A stretch of 28,607 nt of DNA. Source: Cytophagales bacterium. GTDB lineage: Bacteria; Bacteroidota; Bacteroidia; Cytophagales; ES-bin-26. Position numbers and translations under genes: made by a program. Below the pieces are notes generated by a model that was not told where the DNA came from, did no database searches, and saw only the letters and a list, made by a program, of their open reading frames with translations. The stretch lies in contig JACMKY010000202.1 in the NCBI GenBank assembly GCA_014379925.1, forward strand, positions 1 to 28,607. The letters run 5' to 3'. This document shows positions 1 to 7,714 of the stretch, one piece after another; positions within the stretch are counted from its first letter, which is position 1, and every line of letters starts with the position of its first letter.

Positions 1-119
1 CCGCCACTGGAATGATTGCTTTAATCATGCGTGAGTTCGGTGGCTGGTTCGGATTGCGGACGGGCGGATAGTAAACGAATTTTTCGTAATTTTCGGTGCG
101 TTGATTTCGTCAAGGGGGC

Positions 120-602
120 ATGAAAAAAGTATTCTGGTGTTGCTGGCTGTGGTGGTTGCCGCTGGTGGCCGTTTCCCAACCGGTGGCGGTCATCCGACTG
201 CCGGCGCTGGAAAAGCTGCTCAATCAACCGAGCGATACCACCTACATCCTTAATTTCTGGGCGACCTGGTGCGGACCCTGCATCAAGGAGCTTCCCTATT
301 TCGAAGAACTGAACGCAATATACGCCGGAAAAAAGATAAGGGTAATCCTAATCAGCACCGACTTCGCCTCGAAGCTGGAAGAAAAAGTGAAACCTTTCGT
401 TCAGAAAAGGAGTCTGAAATCGACCGTATTGTTGCTCAACGAGCCGGACCAGAACGCGTGGATCGATCGGGTGGACAAAAACTGGTCAGGAGCGATTCCG
501 TTTACCCTGATGATCAACAACGGGAAGAAACGGCGGAAAGCCTTTGAAAAAGAATTCACCCGGGCGGAACTGGAAACTGAAGTAAATGCTTTCCTGCGTT
601 GA
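120..602 (+). CDS. Secreted TlpA/ResA-like thioredoxin-fold protein
   Basis: A 160-residue thioredoxin-fold protein, probably a periplasmic thiol-disulfide oxidoreductase. Residues 1-19 form a hydrophobic signal sequence (MKK, then a Trp/Leu/Val-rich core, ending before SQP). The active site WCGPC lies at residues 50-54 inside the usual NFWATWCGPC context, and the cis-proline loop is IPFT with Pro127. The length fits a single-domain TlpA-family protein with no N-terminal extension. The ATG at 120 is chosen because the signal peptide begins there. It is the first gene of a plus-strand run with a second thiol-redox protein 147 bp downstream. The substrate is unknown; such proteins commonly reduce apocytochromes or secreted disulfide proteins. 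Fold and active site are seen directly; the role is inferred from the family. Confidence 0.88.
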   Translation: MKKVFWCCWLWWLPLVAVSQPVAVIRLPALEKLLNQPSDTTYILNFWATWCGPCIKELPYFEELNAIYAGKKIRVILISTDFASKLEEKVKPFVQKRSLKSTVLLLNEPDQNAWIDRVDKNWSGAIPFTLMINNGKKRRKAFEKEFTRAELETEVNAFLR

Positions 603-689
603 GTGTCCGGCTTTACGGGCTTTCAACCCCCCGTGAGATTGGTGAAAAAGATTCCATTTTTCAAAAAGATGGAATCCCTGGGTTATGAC

Positions 690-725
690 TAAGTTTGGGA
701 GTAGCGTCGGTGCATTGCACCGACG
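690..725 (+). promoter_or_regulatory. Putative promoter -7 element and 5'-terminal hairpin of the peroxiredoxin-like gene
   Basis: TAAGTTTG at 690-697 matches the Bacteroidota -7 consensus TAnnTTTG exactly; no good -33 TTTG is seen about 19 nt upstream. A perfect 9-bp stem (CGTCGGTGC at 705-713, GCACCGACG at 717-725, loop ATT) begins where the transcript would start. The start codon follows 24 nt later. A second hairpin (650-657 with 669-676) lies upstream and may end transcription from the preceding gene. Confidence 0.4.
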
Positions 726-749
726 GATGAGCTGTTAACTTGACCCGTT

Positions 750-1418
750 ATGAGAAAGTCAATTTTTTCTTCCCTTGCCCTGGTGATATTTCTAGTCGCT
801 GGCACTCCCTTCTTGAACGGCTACGCCTGGGTAATGCCATTCCCGGCCGCACGACAATTCCTCCCGGAAGGAGGTTACCAAGTGGGCGATCAAGCCCGGG
901 ATTTCAAGCTGAAAAACGTAGACGGCAAGCTGGTTTCCATGGCCGATAATTCCAAAGCCAAAGGCTACATCCTCGTGTTTACCTGCAATACCTGTCCGGT
1001 TTCGCAGGCCTACGAAGACCGAATCATCGCCTTGCACACGCAGTATGCCGCCCAGGACTACCCCGTGATTGCCATCAACCCCAATGACCCGGCCGTTGCC
1101 GCCGGCGATTCGTTCGACAACACCAAAAAACGGGCGGACAGCAAAGCGTACGCTTTCCCGTACCTGACCGACGAAACCCAGGAGGTTGCTAAAGCGTACG
1201 GTGCCCGGAGCACCCCGCACGTATTCATTGTCAGCCGGAAGGCCGAAAATTTCGTGATAGAATACACCGGTGCCATCGACAACAACGCGGAAGACGCCGG
1301 GAGCGCCACCAAAAAATACGTGGAGGCCGCGATGACCGATATTCTGGCGGGCAAACCCGCTGCCATCCACTCCACCAAAGCCATCGGTTGCTCCATCAAG
1401 TGGCGAAAAGACAATTGA
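750..1418 (+). CDS. Peroxiredoxin-like thioredoxin-fold protein with CNTC motif
   Basis: A 222-residue exported redoxin/AhpC-TSA-type protein of the kind labelled PRX-like 1. Residues 1-26 are a signal or anchor segment. The fold begins at about residue 44 (VGDQARDFKL). The motif FTCNTCPVSQAYEDR places a CxxC at Cys79 and Cys82, and the cis-Pro loop STPHVF has Pro156. The tail contains GCSIKW with Cys214, an ending typical of this family. A peroxidase or thiol-reductase role is inferred; the substrate is unknown. It follows a TlpA-like gene on the same strand, so the two may act together in the periplasm. A 7-bp perfect hairpin (GACAATT 1410-1416, AATTGTC 1420-1426) straddles the stop codon and has no T-tract, so it may affect mRNA 3' stability rather than end transcription. 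Confidence 0.85.
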   Translation: MRKSIFSSLALVIFLVAGTPFLNGYAWVMPFPAARQFLPEGGYQVGDQARDFKLKNVDGKLVSMADNSKAKGYILVFTCNTCPVSQAYEDRIIALHTQYAAQDYPVIAINPNDPAVAAGDSFDNTKKRADSKAYAFPYLTDETQEVAKAYGARSTPHVFIVSRKAENFVIEYTGAIDNNAEDAGSATKKYVEAAMTDILAGKPAAIHSTKAIGCSIKWRKDN

Positions 1419-1491
1419 TAATTGTCAACGACCAACGGCTGATTGTGCGTGCGTACTGGCTGTTGGTTGATTGCTGATCATTGAAAAGAAA

Positions 1492-2301
1492 ATGCTGGAA
1501 AATATCTCTGATGACCGGGCCCGCCAGTTACTGGCTTTCGACCGCTTGCTCACTATCATGGACGAGCTGCGCGAAGGATGTCCCTGGGACAAGAAGCAGA
1601 CGATGGATACCCTGCGTCACCTGACCATCGAAGAAACGTACGAGTTGTCCGACGCCATCCTGGAGAAGGACCTGCCGGAAATCCGCAAGGAGTTAGGCGA
1701 CTTGATGCTGCATTTGGTTTTTTACGCCCGCATCGCTTCCGAGTCCGGCGCTTTTGACATCGGTGACGTGCTCCGTGGAATCGGCGACAAGCTCATTCGC
1801 CGGCATCCGCACATTTATGGCGACGCCCGGGCGGATACCGAAGAGGCGGTCAAGCAGAACTGGGAACAGATCAAGCTCAAGGAAGGCAACCCATCCGTGC
1901 TGTCGGGCGTGCCCGCTTCTTTGCCCGCGTTGGTGAAGGCCATGCGCATTCAGGAGAAGGCCAGGGGAGCGGGCTTCGATTGGGAAGAAAAGGAACAAGT
2001 GTGGGAAAAGGTCCGGGAGGAAATGGAGGAGTTTGAGCGCGAACTCAAGCCGGTTGGCAACGTGAACGCGGCAGCGGACGCGGAAAAAGCCGAAGCCGAA
2101 TTCGGGGACCTGTTGTTTTCACTGGTCAATTACGCCCGGTTCGTCGATTTGAATCCGGAAACGGCCCTGGAAAGGACCAACAAGAAATTCATCAAACGAT
2201 TTACTTACCTGGAAGAGCAGGCCCGGAAAGAGGGCCGTCAACTCAAGGATATGACCCTGGCCGAGATGGACGTGCATTGGGAGCGGGCCAAGCGGTTATG
2301 A
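1492..2301 (+). CDS. mazG: Nucleoside triphosphate pyrophosphohydrolase MazG
   Basis: MazG hydrolyses (d)NTPs to (d)NMPs and pyrophosphate, which cleans the nucleotide pool and can affect ppGpp responses. At 269 residues it is close to the 263 of the E. coli enzyme and keeps both all-alpha MazG domains. The N-terminal half has GCPWDKKQT (29-37), EETYEL (47-52) and the metal-binding helix ELGDLMLHLVFYAR (67-80). The C-terminal half has EKVREEMEEFE (172-182) and EFGDLLFSLVNYAR (203-216). The ATG at 1492 is preferred over an in-frame TTG at 1471 because the family N-terminus (LENISDDRARQLLAFDRLL) begins there. The 73-bp gap after the redoxin gene allows cotranscription. A strong terminator follows at 2479-2520. 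Confidence 0.95.
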   Translation: MLENISDDRARQLLAFDRLLTIMDELREGCPWDKKQTMDTLRHLTIEETYELSDAILEKDLPEIRKELGDLMLHLVFYARIASESGAFDIGDVLRGIGDKLIRRHPHIYGDARADTEEAVKQNWEQIKLKEGNPSVLSGVPASLPALVKAMRIQEKARGAGFDWEEKEQVWEKVREEMEEFERELKPVGNVNAAADAEKAEAEFGDLLFSLVNYARFVDLNPETALERTNKKFIKRFTYLEEQARKEGRQLKDMTLAEMDVHWERAKRL

Positions 2302-2569
2302 GCAGTCGTAGGGCTATGCTACCTAATACAAAGCAAGACTGATCGACGTCCAGAGCTTGTAGTCGATAAGCAATGAGCGTCGGTTGTTTCCATTAAGCGG
2401 CATTCCGCCTGCGTGTTTAGCAGCTGGATCCCGGTCGTCAGCCTTCAAGTTTCTTCTCAACGCTTCCTGATGCGCGTCAAAAAAGAAAGGCGGTGTAGAT
2501 CTACACCGCCTTTCTTTTTTCAATACGTGTTGCCCTTAAATGCCTGAATGCTGAGCGCTGGCTTCGTTC
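2302..2569. other. Intergenic region between convergent mazG and degP
   Basis: This stretch holds a near-ideal bidirectional terminator at 2479-2520 and otherwise nothing recognisable. A possible 66-codon minus-strand reading frame (2323-2523) runs through the terminator palindrome and has no family-like features, so it is not called. Confidence 0.6.
2479..2520. terminator. Bidirectional rho-independent terminator
   Basis: A perfect 42-nt palindrome centred between 2499 and 2500, with 21-bp arms. The core AAAGGCGGTGTAGA pairs with TCTACACCGCCTTT, flanked by an A-rich run on the left and a T-rich run (TTTCTTTTTT) on the right. Both strands therefore read as a GC-rich stem followed by a T-tract, as expected between converging mazG and degP. 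Confidence 0.92.
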
Positions 2570-4159
2570 CTACATCTCGAAGGCGTAGTAATATTTGCCG
2601 GGATAGTCCGGATAGACCCCCTGTAGCGTTACTCCGTCTTCGTTGCCCCGCTTGCCTTCAAGAATTTGGTTTAATTCCTTTACCGAACGAACCGGTTTGC
2701 CGTCGGCTTTGGTGATGATGAAACCTTCGCGCATATCGGTTTGGTTTTTCAACTTACCGGGTGCCAGCTTAGCTACCTTTACGCCGCTGGTCAGTCCCAG
2801 CTCCTTTTTTTCCTTGTCCGTCAACTCCTGGAAACTGGCACCCAGCACACTGGTGGATTCCGCTTTGGCTTCTTTGGCTTCTTCCCGACGTACGAGATCG
2901 TTGTTGCCCGCGCGGTTCTTGAGTTCCACCCGGATGTTTTGCTCCTTGCCTTCCCGGTTCACGGTAGCAACCACGGTCTCCCCGGGTTTGTGACGGCCGA
3001 TCAACTCCTGCAATTCGGCCGAACTCCGCACCAAAGCACCGTCGATCTTCACGATTACGTCGCCCTTCCGGATGCCCGCGGCCTTGGCCGAGCCACTTTC
3101 AACCAGATCGGATACGTAAACGCCCTCGTAGATATTCAGGTTCAACTTACTGGCAAGCTTACCGTTCATGTTCTGAATGTTCACCCCCAGGTAACCCCGT
3201 TGCACCGCTCCGTACTTCACCAAGTCTTCGGACACCTTTTTGACCAAGCCAGCCGGTACCGCAAAAGAATACCCGGCGAACGTTCCGGTGGGCGTGGCAA
3301 TGGCCGTGTTGATGCCGATGAGTTCGCCTTCCAGGTTCACCAGTGCGCCCCCACTGTTGCCGGGATTTACGGCAGCATCGGTTTGGATGAACGATTCAAT
3401 TGACGTGCTTATCTGGGGTTTGGAGGGGTCTTCATTGTAGGCTCGCTGGCGTTCGCGCTGGCTCAGAATGCCGATGTTCCGTCCTTTGGCACTGACAATG
3501 CCCGCCGTCACAGTCGATTCGAGGTTGAAGGGATTACCTACGGCCAGTACCCACTGTCCCACCTTCACGTCGTCGGAGTTGCCCAACAACAGGAAAGGAA
3601 GGTTATTGGCCTTGATCTGCAGAACGGCCAGGTCGGTCGTGGGATCGGTGCCGACCACCCGGGCCTTGAAGGTCCGCTTGTCGTACAAAATCACCTCTAC
3701 TTCACTGGCGTCTTCCACCACGTGGTTGTTGGTGATGATGTACCCGTCATTGCTGAAAATAACCCCGGAGCCGGAAGCCTGTTGCTTTTGGGGACCGCCG
3801 CCCCCCTGACCGCGGAAATCTTCCCCGAAGAAATCCCGGAAAATATCGGGTAATTGCTGAGATTCCGACGCCGAACGATTGGAGACCATCGTCGATTGAA
3901 TGTGTACCACGGCCGGCGTGGTTTTTTGGGCCGCGAAAGTAAAATCCACCGGCAATGCCCCGGGACCGGCCGGACGGGGGTCGGCGGAAGAACGGGAAAC
4001 CGTCGGATTCAGGCGGTCCGACGTGAACTGCGTGATGCCCGGGTTCGATGCTTCGGTAAAGACTACTTCGCGTTTGTCAAAACCAGCTAACTTGTAGGTT
4101 CCCAGCGTAATGCCACTGCACAGGAGCCCTACCAACACGTACGATTTTGCGTTTTTCAT
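2570..4159 (-). CDS. degP: Periplasmic serine protease DegP/HtrA (Do family)
   Basis: A 529-residue trypsin-like protease and chaperone of envelope quality control. Residues 6-24 form a signal or anchor segment. The protease domain spans roughly residues 75-310, with catalytic His146 (TNNHVV), Asp176 (TTDLAVL) and Ser269 (NPGNSGGAL). Two PDZ domains follow, at about 325-410 (YLGVNIQNM onward) and 430-525. A Gly/Gln-rich loop (about 113-130) before the catalytic His corresponds to the regulatory LA-loop area. Length and two PDZ domains fit the Do family rather than single-PDZ DegS. It lies 127 bp after hsp20 on the same strand, so the pair may respond to protein-folding stress, although a terminator-like hairpin separates them. 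It ends against the bidirectional terminator at 2479-2520. Confidence 0.95.
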   Translation of the reverse strand: MKNAKSYVLVGLLCSGITLGTYKLAGFDKREVVFTEASNPGITQFTSDRLNPTVSRSSADPRPAGPGALPVDFTFAAQKTTPAVVHIQSTMVSNRSASESQQLPDIFRDFFGEDFRGQGGGGPQKQQASGSGVIFSNDGYIITNNHVVEDASEVEVILYDKRTFKARVVGTDPTTDLAVLQIKANNLPFLLLGNSDDVKVGQWVLAVGNPFNLESTVTAGIVSAKGRNIGILSQRERQRAYNEDPSKPQISTSIESFIQTDAAVNPGNSGGALVNLEGELIGINTAIATPTGTFAGYSFAVPAGLVKKVSEDLVKYGAVQRGYLGVNIQNMNGKLASKLNLNIYEGVYVSDLVESGSAKAAGIRKGDVIVKIDGALVRSSAELQELIGRHKPGETVVATVNREGKEQNIRVELKNRAGNNDLVRREEAKEAKAESTSVLGASFQELTDKEKKELGLTSGVKVAKLAPGKLKNQTDMREGFIITKADGKPVRSVKELNQILEGKRGNEDGVTLQGVYPDYPGKYYYAFEM

Positions 4160-4193
4160 AGTTTACTAAGTGGTTGGGGTCTTAATTTTATTT

Positions 4194-4228
4194 GAAAACG
4201 AGCGGGAGGATGATCTTGTCATCCTCCC
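4194..4228 (-). terminator. Hairpin between hsp20 and degP, likely hsp20 terminator or attenuator
   Basis: On the minus strand GGGAGGATGA (4219-4228) pairs perfectly with TCATCCTCCC (4204-4213) around a 5-nt loop, followed by GCTCGTTTTC. The T-tract is short, so some readthrough into degP is plausible. No clear separate degP promoter was found between this hairpin and the degP start. Confidence 0.6.
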
Positions 4229-4286
4229 ACCGCATTATTAACAAACTTTAACTAAAGCAACGCGGGCTCCCGTTGGTTGGGCTGCT

Positions 4287-4715
4287 TCAGGCCACTTCAA
4301 TGGCCCGGGCCGGTTTCACTTTGGCTTCTTCGCGCTTGGGCAGGGAAATGCGCAACACACCATCCACGTAGGAAGCACCGATCTTTTCGGTATCCACGCT
4401 CAGGGGAAGCGTAAAGCTACGTTGAAACGAACCGTAATTAAACTCCCGGCGGGTGTGCTTCCCGTTGGTGTTTTCCTGGTTGGTTTCGGTTACCGCGGAA
4501 ATCGTCAATTGGTTGTGGTTTACGTTTAACTTGAAGTTCTCCTTCTTCAAGCCAGGAGCCGCTACTTCAACGCGAAGTTCATCTTCGCTTTCCACCACGT
4601 TAACGGCCGGCAGGGTGCCGTGAAAATGGTTACTCAATACATCACTCAGGTCCCGGCTGAGGAAGCTTTCCATCAGGTTGGGGAGGTTGCTGTTTACTCT
4701 TCTGATCAGGGTCAT
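4287..4715 (-). CDS. Small heat shock protein, Hsp20/alpha-crystallin family
   Basis: A 142-residue ATP-independent holdase chaperone that binds unfolding proteins in the cytoplasm. The alpha-crystallin domain runs from about residue 36 to 127, with PAVNVVESEDELRVEVAAPG at its start and the signature ASYVDGVLRISLPK near residues 114-127. The short C-terminal tail has an I-x-V motif (Ile139-Glu140-Val141), used for oligomer assembly. The start at 4715 gives MTLIRRVNSN, a normal family N-terminus. An upstream in-frame start at 4793 would add 26 residues of non-conserved sequence and is rejected. No HrcA/CIRCE operator was found upstream. degP follows on the same strand, which suggests a stress-response pair. 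Confidence 0.93.
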   Translation of the reverse strand: MTLIRRVNSNLPNLMESFLSRDLSDVLSNHFHGTLPAVNVVESEDELRVEVAAPGLKKENFKLNVNHNQLTISAVTETNQENTNGKHTRREFNYGSFQRSFTLPLSVDTEKIGASYVDGVLRISLPKREEAKVKPARAIEVA

Positions 4716-4997
4716 CGCTGTGTAAGATCTGGTATGGGTTGAAAGATAAAAACGAACTACGTTTTCTCTTTTGACAAACCTTATACCAAGCACTCACTCC
4801 ATCCCAAATGCCCATTCAAACAACGGAATATGTGACAAAAAGTCTTTAAACGGACTTTCCATAGGCACTTGTCGGACAATATGGCTTGGAAACCGAAAGA
4901 ACCGCGCTTTTTCAATCCGCTTTTTGTTGCGTTTTACGGGGTACTGACCCAAAGGTTAAGAACGACCAGGAAAATCGAATGGCCTCCCCGAAGAAGA

Positions 4998-6557
4998 TCA
5001 AGTCGGTTTGATTTCAATGTCTTCCCCTTGCTGATTGCGGAACTTGAAATCGGGCAAGCCCAGGGAGGTATCCTGTTCGAGCTTTACCCAGGTTTTGTAC
5101 CGGAAAAACCACTTCACCCGGCGGGAGGGAAAACCCGTCGTAAAATAGGCGTGCAGAAAAGGGTGTAATACGATGGTTACCCCCTTTTCGTTTTGCTTGC
5201 CCACAATGTAATCAAGGTTGTGCTCGAGCTGGTCAGAAACGAGCACGCTGGCGGTGATCTTACCGGTTCCACCGCAGGTAGGACAGGTTTCCCCGGTCGT
5301 AATGTTGAGTTCCGGCCGAACCCTTTGCCGCGTGATTTGCATGAGGCCGAACTTGGAGAGCGGCAGGATGGTGAACTTGGAGCGGTCGTTTTTCATCTCC
5401 TCCTTCATCTTGTCCTGGATCATTTTTTTGTTCTCCAGCTTTTTCATGTCGATGAAGTCGATCACGATGATGCCGCCCATGTCGCGCACCCGGAGCTGGC
5501 GGGCAATTTCCTTGGCCGCTTCCATGTTCACGCTCACCGCCGTGGCTTCCTGATCGGATTCAGTGTTGGATTTGTTGCCGCTGTTTACGTCGATGACGTG
5601 CAGGGCCTCCGTATGCTCGATGATCAGGTACCCACCGGCGGGCAGGCTCACCGAACGGCCGAACAGCGACTTGAGCTGCTTTTCAATGCCCAATCCCTCG
5701 AATATTTTGTTCTTACCGTTGTAGAGTTTCAGGATCTTTTCTTTGTCGGGGGCAATGGTGCGGATGTACGACCGGATTTCGTCGTAGGTATCCTTGTCAT
5801 CCACCGTGATGCTGTCGAAGCTCTCGTTGAGCATGTCCCGCAGCATGGACGAGGCGCGGCTCATCTCCCCGATGATCTTCTCTTTCGGCTTCGCCTCAGT
5901 CAGTTTCTTGAAACCTTCCTCCCACTTTTCCAGCAGGTTGTTCAGGTCGCGGTCCAGTTCGGCAACGTCCTTCCCTTCGGCCACCGTGCGGACGATGATG
6001 CCGAAGTTGGGCGGCTTGATGGAAGAGAGCAACCGCAACAAACGGGTTCGTTCTTCCTTGTCGGTGATCTTCTTGGAGATGTTGACGGAATTCGCGAAGG
6101 GCACCAGCACGATGTAGCGACCAGCAATCGAAATTTCGCAGGACAGCCGAGGACCTTTGGTGGAGATGGGTTCCTTCACCACCTGCACCAGCACGGGCTG
6201 GTTCTTTTGCAACACCCCGGATACCTTGCCGAACTTGTCCGTCTCGGGTTCCAGCTTGAACCCGTTGAGCCGGAAGGTCTGTTGCCGTTTGGCAACGGTG
6301 TCGCGGGTGTACTTGTTGAGTGAAAGAATGTTTTGACCCAAATCCTGGTAGTGAAGAAAACCGTCTTTCTCGTACCCGATGTCTACGAAGGCGGCATTCA
6401 GGCCGGAACTCAGTTTTTTGACGGTACCCAGGTAGATATCACCGACGGTAAAACTGTTTTCGCTTTCTTCCAGGTGGTATTCAACAATCCTTTTGTCTTG
6501 TAAGAGGGCTATCCTTCCACCCTTTTGAGTAGAATTGATAACTAATTCGTTACTCAA
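4998..6557 (-). CDS. rng: Ribonuclease G (RNase E/G family)
   Basis: A 519-residue endoribonuclease for rRNA 5' processing and mRNA decay. The S1 RNA-binding domain occupies roughly residues 38-130 (VGDIYLGTVKKLSSGLNAAF). The DNase I-like catalytic domain carries the metal-binding Asp323 (HVIDVNSG) and Asp367 (IVIDFIDM). The Zn-link is CPTCGGTG with Cys425 and Cys428, which joins dimers. It lacks the long C-terminal scaffold of RNase E, hence G-type. The start is TTG at 6557: a stop codon lies three codons upstream in frame and no ATG follows before the conserved ELVINST start. Its leader holds an 8-bp hairpin (6595-6617), which could allow autoregulation; that is speculation. Confidence 0.95.
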   Translation of the reverse strand: MSNELVINSTQKGGRIALLQDKRIVEYHLEESENSFTVGDIYLGTVKKLSSGLNAAFVDIGYEKDGFLHYQDLGQNILSLNKYTRDTVAKRQQTFRLNGFKLEPETDKFGKVSGVLQKNQPVLVQVVKEPISTKGPRLSCEISIAGRYIVLVPFANSVNISKKITDKEERTRLLRLLSSIKPPNFGIIVRTVAEGKDVAELDRDLNNLLEKWEEGFKKLTEAKPKEKIIGEMSRASSMLRDMLNESFDSITVDDKDTYDEIRSYIRTIAPDKEKILKLYNGKNKIFEGLGIEKQLKSLFGRSVSLPAGGYLIIEHTEALHVIDVNSGNKSNTESDQEATAVSVNMEAAKEIARQLRVRDMGGIIVIDFIDMKKLENKKMIQDKMKEEMKNDRSKFTILPLSKFGLMQITRQRVRPELNITTGETCPTCGGTGKITASVLVSDQLEHNLDYIVGKQNEKGVTIVLHPFLHAYFTTGFPSRRVKWFFRYKTWVKLEQDTSLGLPDFKFRNQQGEDIEIKPT

Positions 6558-6594
6558 GATGATTCACGAGTTAGAGGGTGAAATAAAACGGAAG

Positions 6595-6617
6595 GTACCC
6601 GTGCGAGTGACGGGTAC
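6595..6617 (-). other. Hairpin in the rng leader
   Basis: A perfect 8-bp stem (GTACCCGT 6595-6602 with ACGGGTAC 6610-6617) and a 7-nt loop lie 38 nt upstream of the rng TTG start. No T-tract follows in the direction of rng, so this is not a standard terminator. It is a candidate structure for RNase G control of its own mRNA. Confidence 0.4.
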
Positions 6618-6639
6618 GGTTGGAAAAAAACACTCCGTA

Positions 6640-6687
6640 GAAATAAACAAAACCTGACCCGAAAAGTGCACGACTTTCGTAGTCAGG
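6640..6687 (-). terminator. Rho-independent terminator after the mS38-like gene
   Basis: On the minus strand CCTGAC and CGAAAGT pair with ACTTTTCG and GTCAGG, with a small internal loop and one bulge, followed by TTTTGTTTATTT. It starts 28 nt after the stop of the 29-aa gene, so rng, the next gene on this strand, probably has its own promoter. Confidence 0.6.
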
Positions 6688-6714
6688 AAAGAAACATTCC
6701 GGAAAGCAGAAGGG

Positions 6715-6804
6715 CTACTTCTTCTTGTGGCGGTTTTTTCTCAATCGTTTCTTCCGCTTGTGAGTGGCAATTTTGTGTCTTTTTCTTTTCTTACCGCAGG
6801 GCAT
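6715..6804 (-). CDS. 29-aa AURKAIP1/COX24-domain (mS38-like) basic protein
   Basis: A 29-residue protein that starts MPCGKKRKRHKIATHKRKKR and ends in a further Lys/Arg/His/Asn cluster; about two thirds of its residues are Lys, Arg or His. The sequence fits the very small AURKAIP1/COX24 family conserved in Bacteroidota. It is related to mitochondrial mS38 and resembles the tiny basic proteins that sit in rRNA of the small ribosomal subunit. Function is inferred from that relation. ATG at 6804, stop TAG at 6715-6717. It sits 21 bp after the TPR gene and 157 bp before rng, followed by its own terminator. It is easily missed by gene finders because of its length. Confidence 0.85.
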   Translation of the reverse strand: MPCGKKRKRHKIATHKRKKRLRKNRHKKK

Positions 6805-6825
6805 AACACGAAGTCTTTAAAGTGA

Positions 6826-7656
6826 TTAATCCAGTTTTTGCAGGTATTCCGTCGCCGAGGCCAGTATGGCCGGGTCGGTTTCCCTTTGTTTCACTAGGGT
6901 AAAGAGCCGTTTTGCCTCTTGCTTGCGACCCGTTTCCGCGTAACTCACTCCCAGGTAGAACTGGGCCTGCCCGTTGTCCGGGTTCAATTCAATGATTCGC
7001 TCGAACCGTTCGATGGCTTTGTCGTACTGCCCGGAACGAATGGAAAGCAGCCCCAGGTTGAACAGCGCCAGTTCGTAATCGGGGTCTTCAGCGATCACCT
7101 CGCGCAACAACGCGATTCCCTGCATCGGATTATCGGAAGTGACGTAGGTCATCGCCATTTTGGCCTTCGCCTCCAGGAAGTCCGGACGAATGGCCAGCAC
7201 CTTCTGATAGTACCCCCTGGCTTTCTCCCCCAGTTGGGTCGCCCTTCCGGCGTCGGCGGCAAAACCGAAGGCATCGTAGTAGCCATTTGCGGTCTGAAGC
7301 AGGTTGGCTTCAGTGGGCTCCAGGGTGGCAACGACTTCCCAGTACCGGGCCGCGCTGTCTGGTTTACCCAGGCGGGCGAAGGCGACCGCCAGGGAATCGG
7401 CAAATCTACCCTTTTTTTCTTTATCCGCACTGGTCAGGTACGCAGTTCTCAGTCGGTCAACGATTGCCGCCTGCTCAGCGGAGAGAGGGACAACGGGGTG
7501 GTCTGCCGAGCCAATGGCGGAATCGGGGACGGATTGATTGAGGGTAATTCCCCGGGATTGCTTTGCTTCGTCATCCACGATAACCTTCGGCAAACGGTAC
7601 AGTGCCCCCGTCAGGGCGCCGGCCGACACCAGTGCAACAACCATGGATTTCTTCAT
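6826..7656 (-). CDS. TPR-repeat protein with N-terminal membrane anchor
   Basis: A 276-residue protein of unknown specific function. Residues 5-20 (MVVALVSAGALTGALY) form a hydrophobic segment that would anchor or export it, leaving a periplasmic helical domain. Tetratricopeptide repeats are clear from about residue 85 to 255, best seen in ALFNLGLLSIRSGQYDKAIE (197-216) and AQFYLGVSYAETGRKQEA (231-248). TPRs bind proteins, so it is probably an assembly or scaffold factor. The start at 7656 (MKKSMVV) is preferred because the signal or anchor begins there; an upstream ATG at 7698 adds 14 unlikely residues. It lies 58 bp after HU on the same strand, so both may share the HU promoter. No catalytic motif is visible. 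Confidence 0.8.
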   Translation of the reverse strand: MKKSMVVALVSAGALTGALYRLPKVIVDDEAKQSRGITLNQSVPDSAIGSADHPVVPLSAEQAAIVDRLRTAYLTSADKEKKGRFADSLAVAFARLGKPDSAARYWEVVATLEPTEANLLQTANGYYDAFGFAADAGRATQLGEKARGYYQKVLAIRPDFLEAKAKMAMTYVTSDNPMQGIALLREVIAEDPDYELALFNLGLLSIRSGQYDKAIERFERIIELNPDNGQAQFYLGVSYAETGRKQEAKRLFTLVKQRETDPAILASATEYLQKLD

Positions 7657-7714
7657 TCGGATAGGAATATGCGCTCGGAAGGAAACGGTGGGCCACAAAG
7701 GCTACCTGCCCGCC

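Noticed and set aside
120..2301. The two thioredoxin-fold genes and mazG as a defence or toxin-antitoxin module
   Set aside because: MazG here is the two-domain housekeeping pyrophosphohydrolase; no mazEF or relA is present and the redoxins are ordinary exported proteins.
2323..2523. A 66-codon minus-strand frame between mazG and degP
   Set aside because: It begins inside the terminator palindrome and resembles no known protein.
4781..4800. GAGTGCTT on the minus strand upstream of hsp20, resembling half of an HrcA/CIRCE operator
   Set aside because: The matching left half TTAGCACTC is missing at the required 9-nt spacing.
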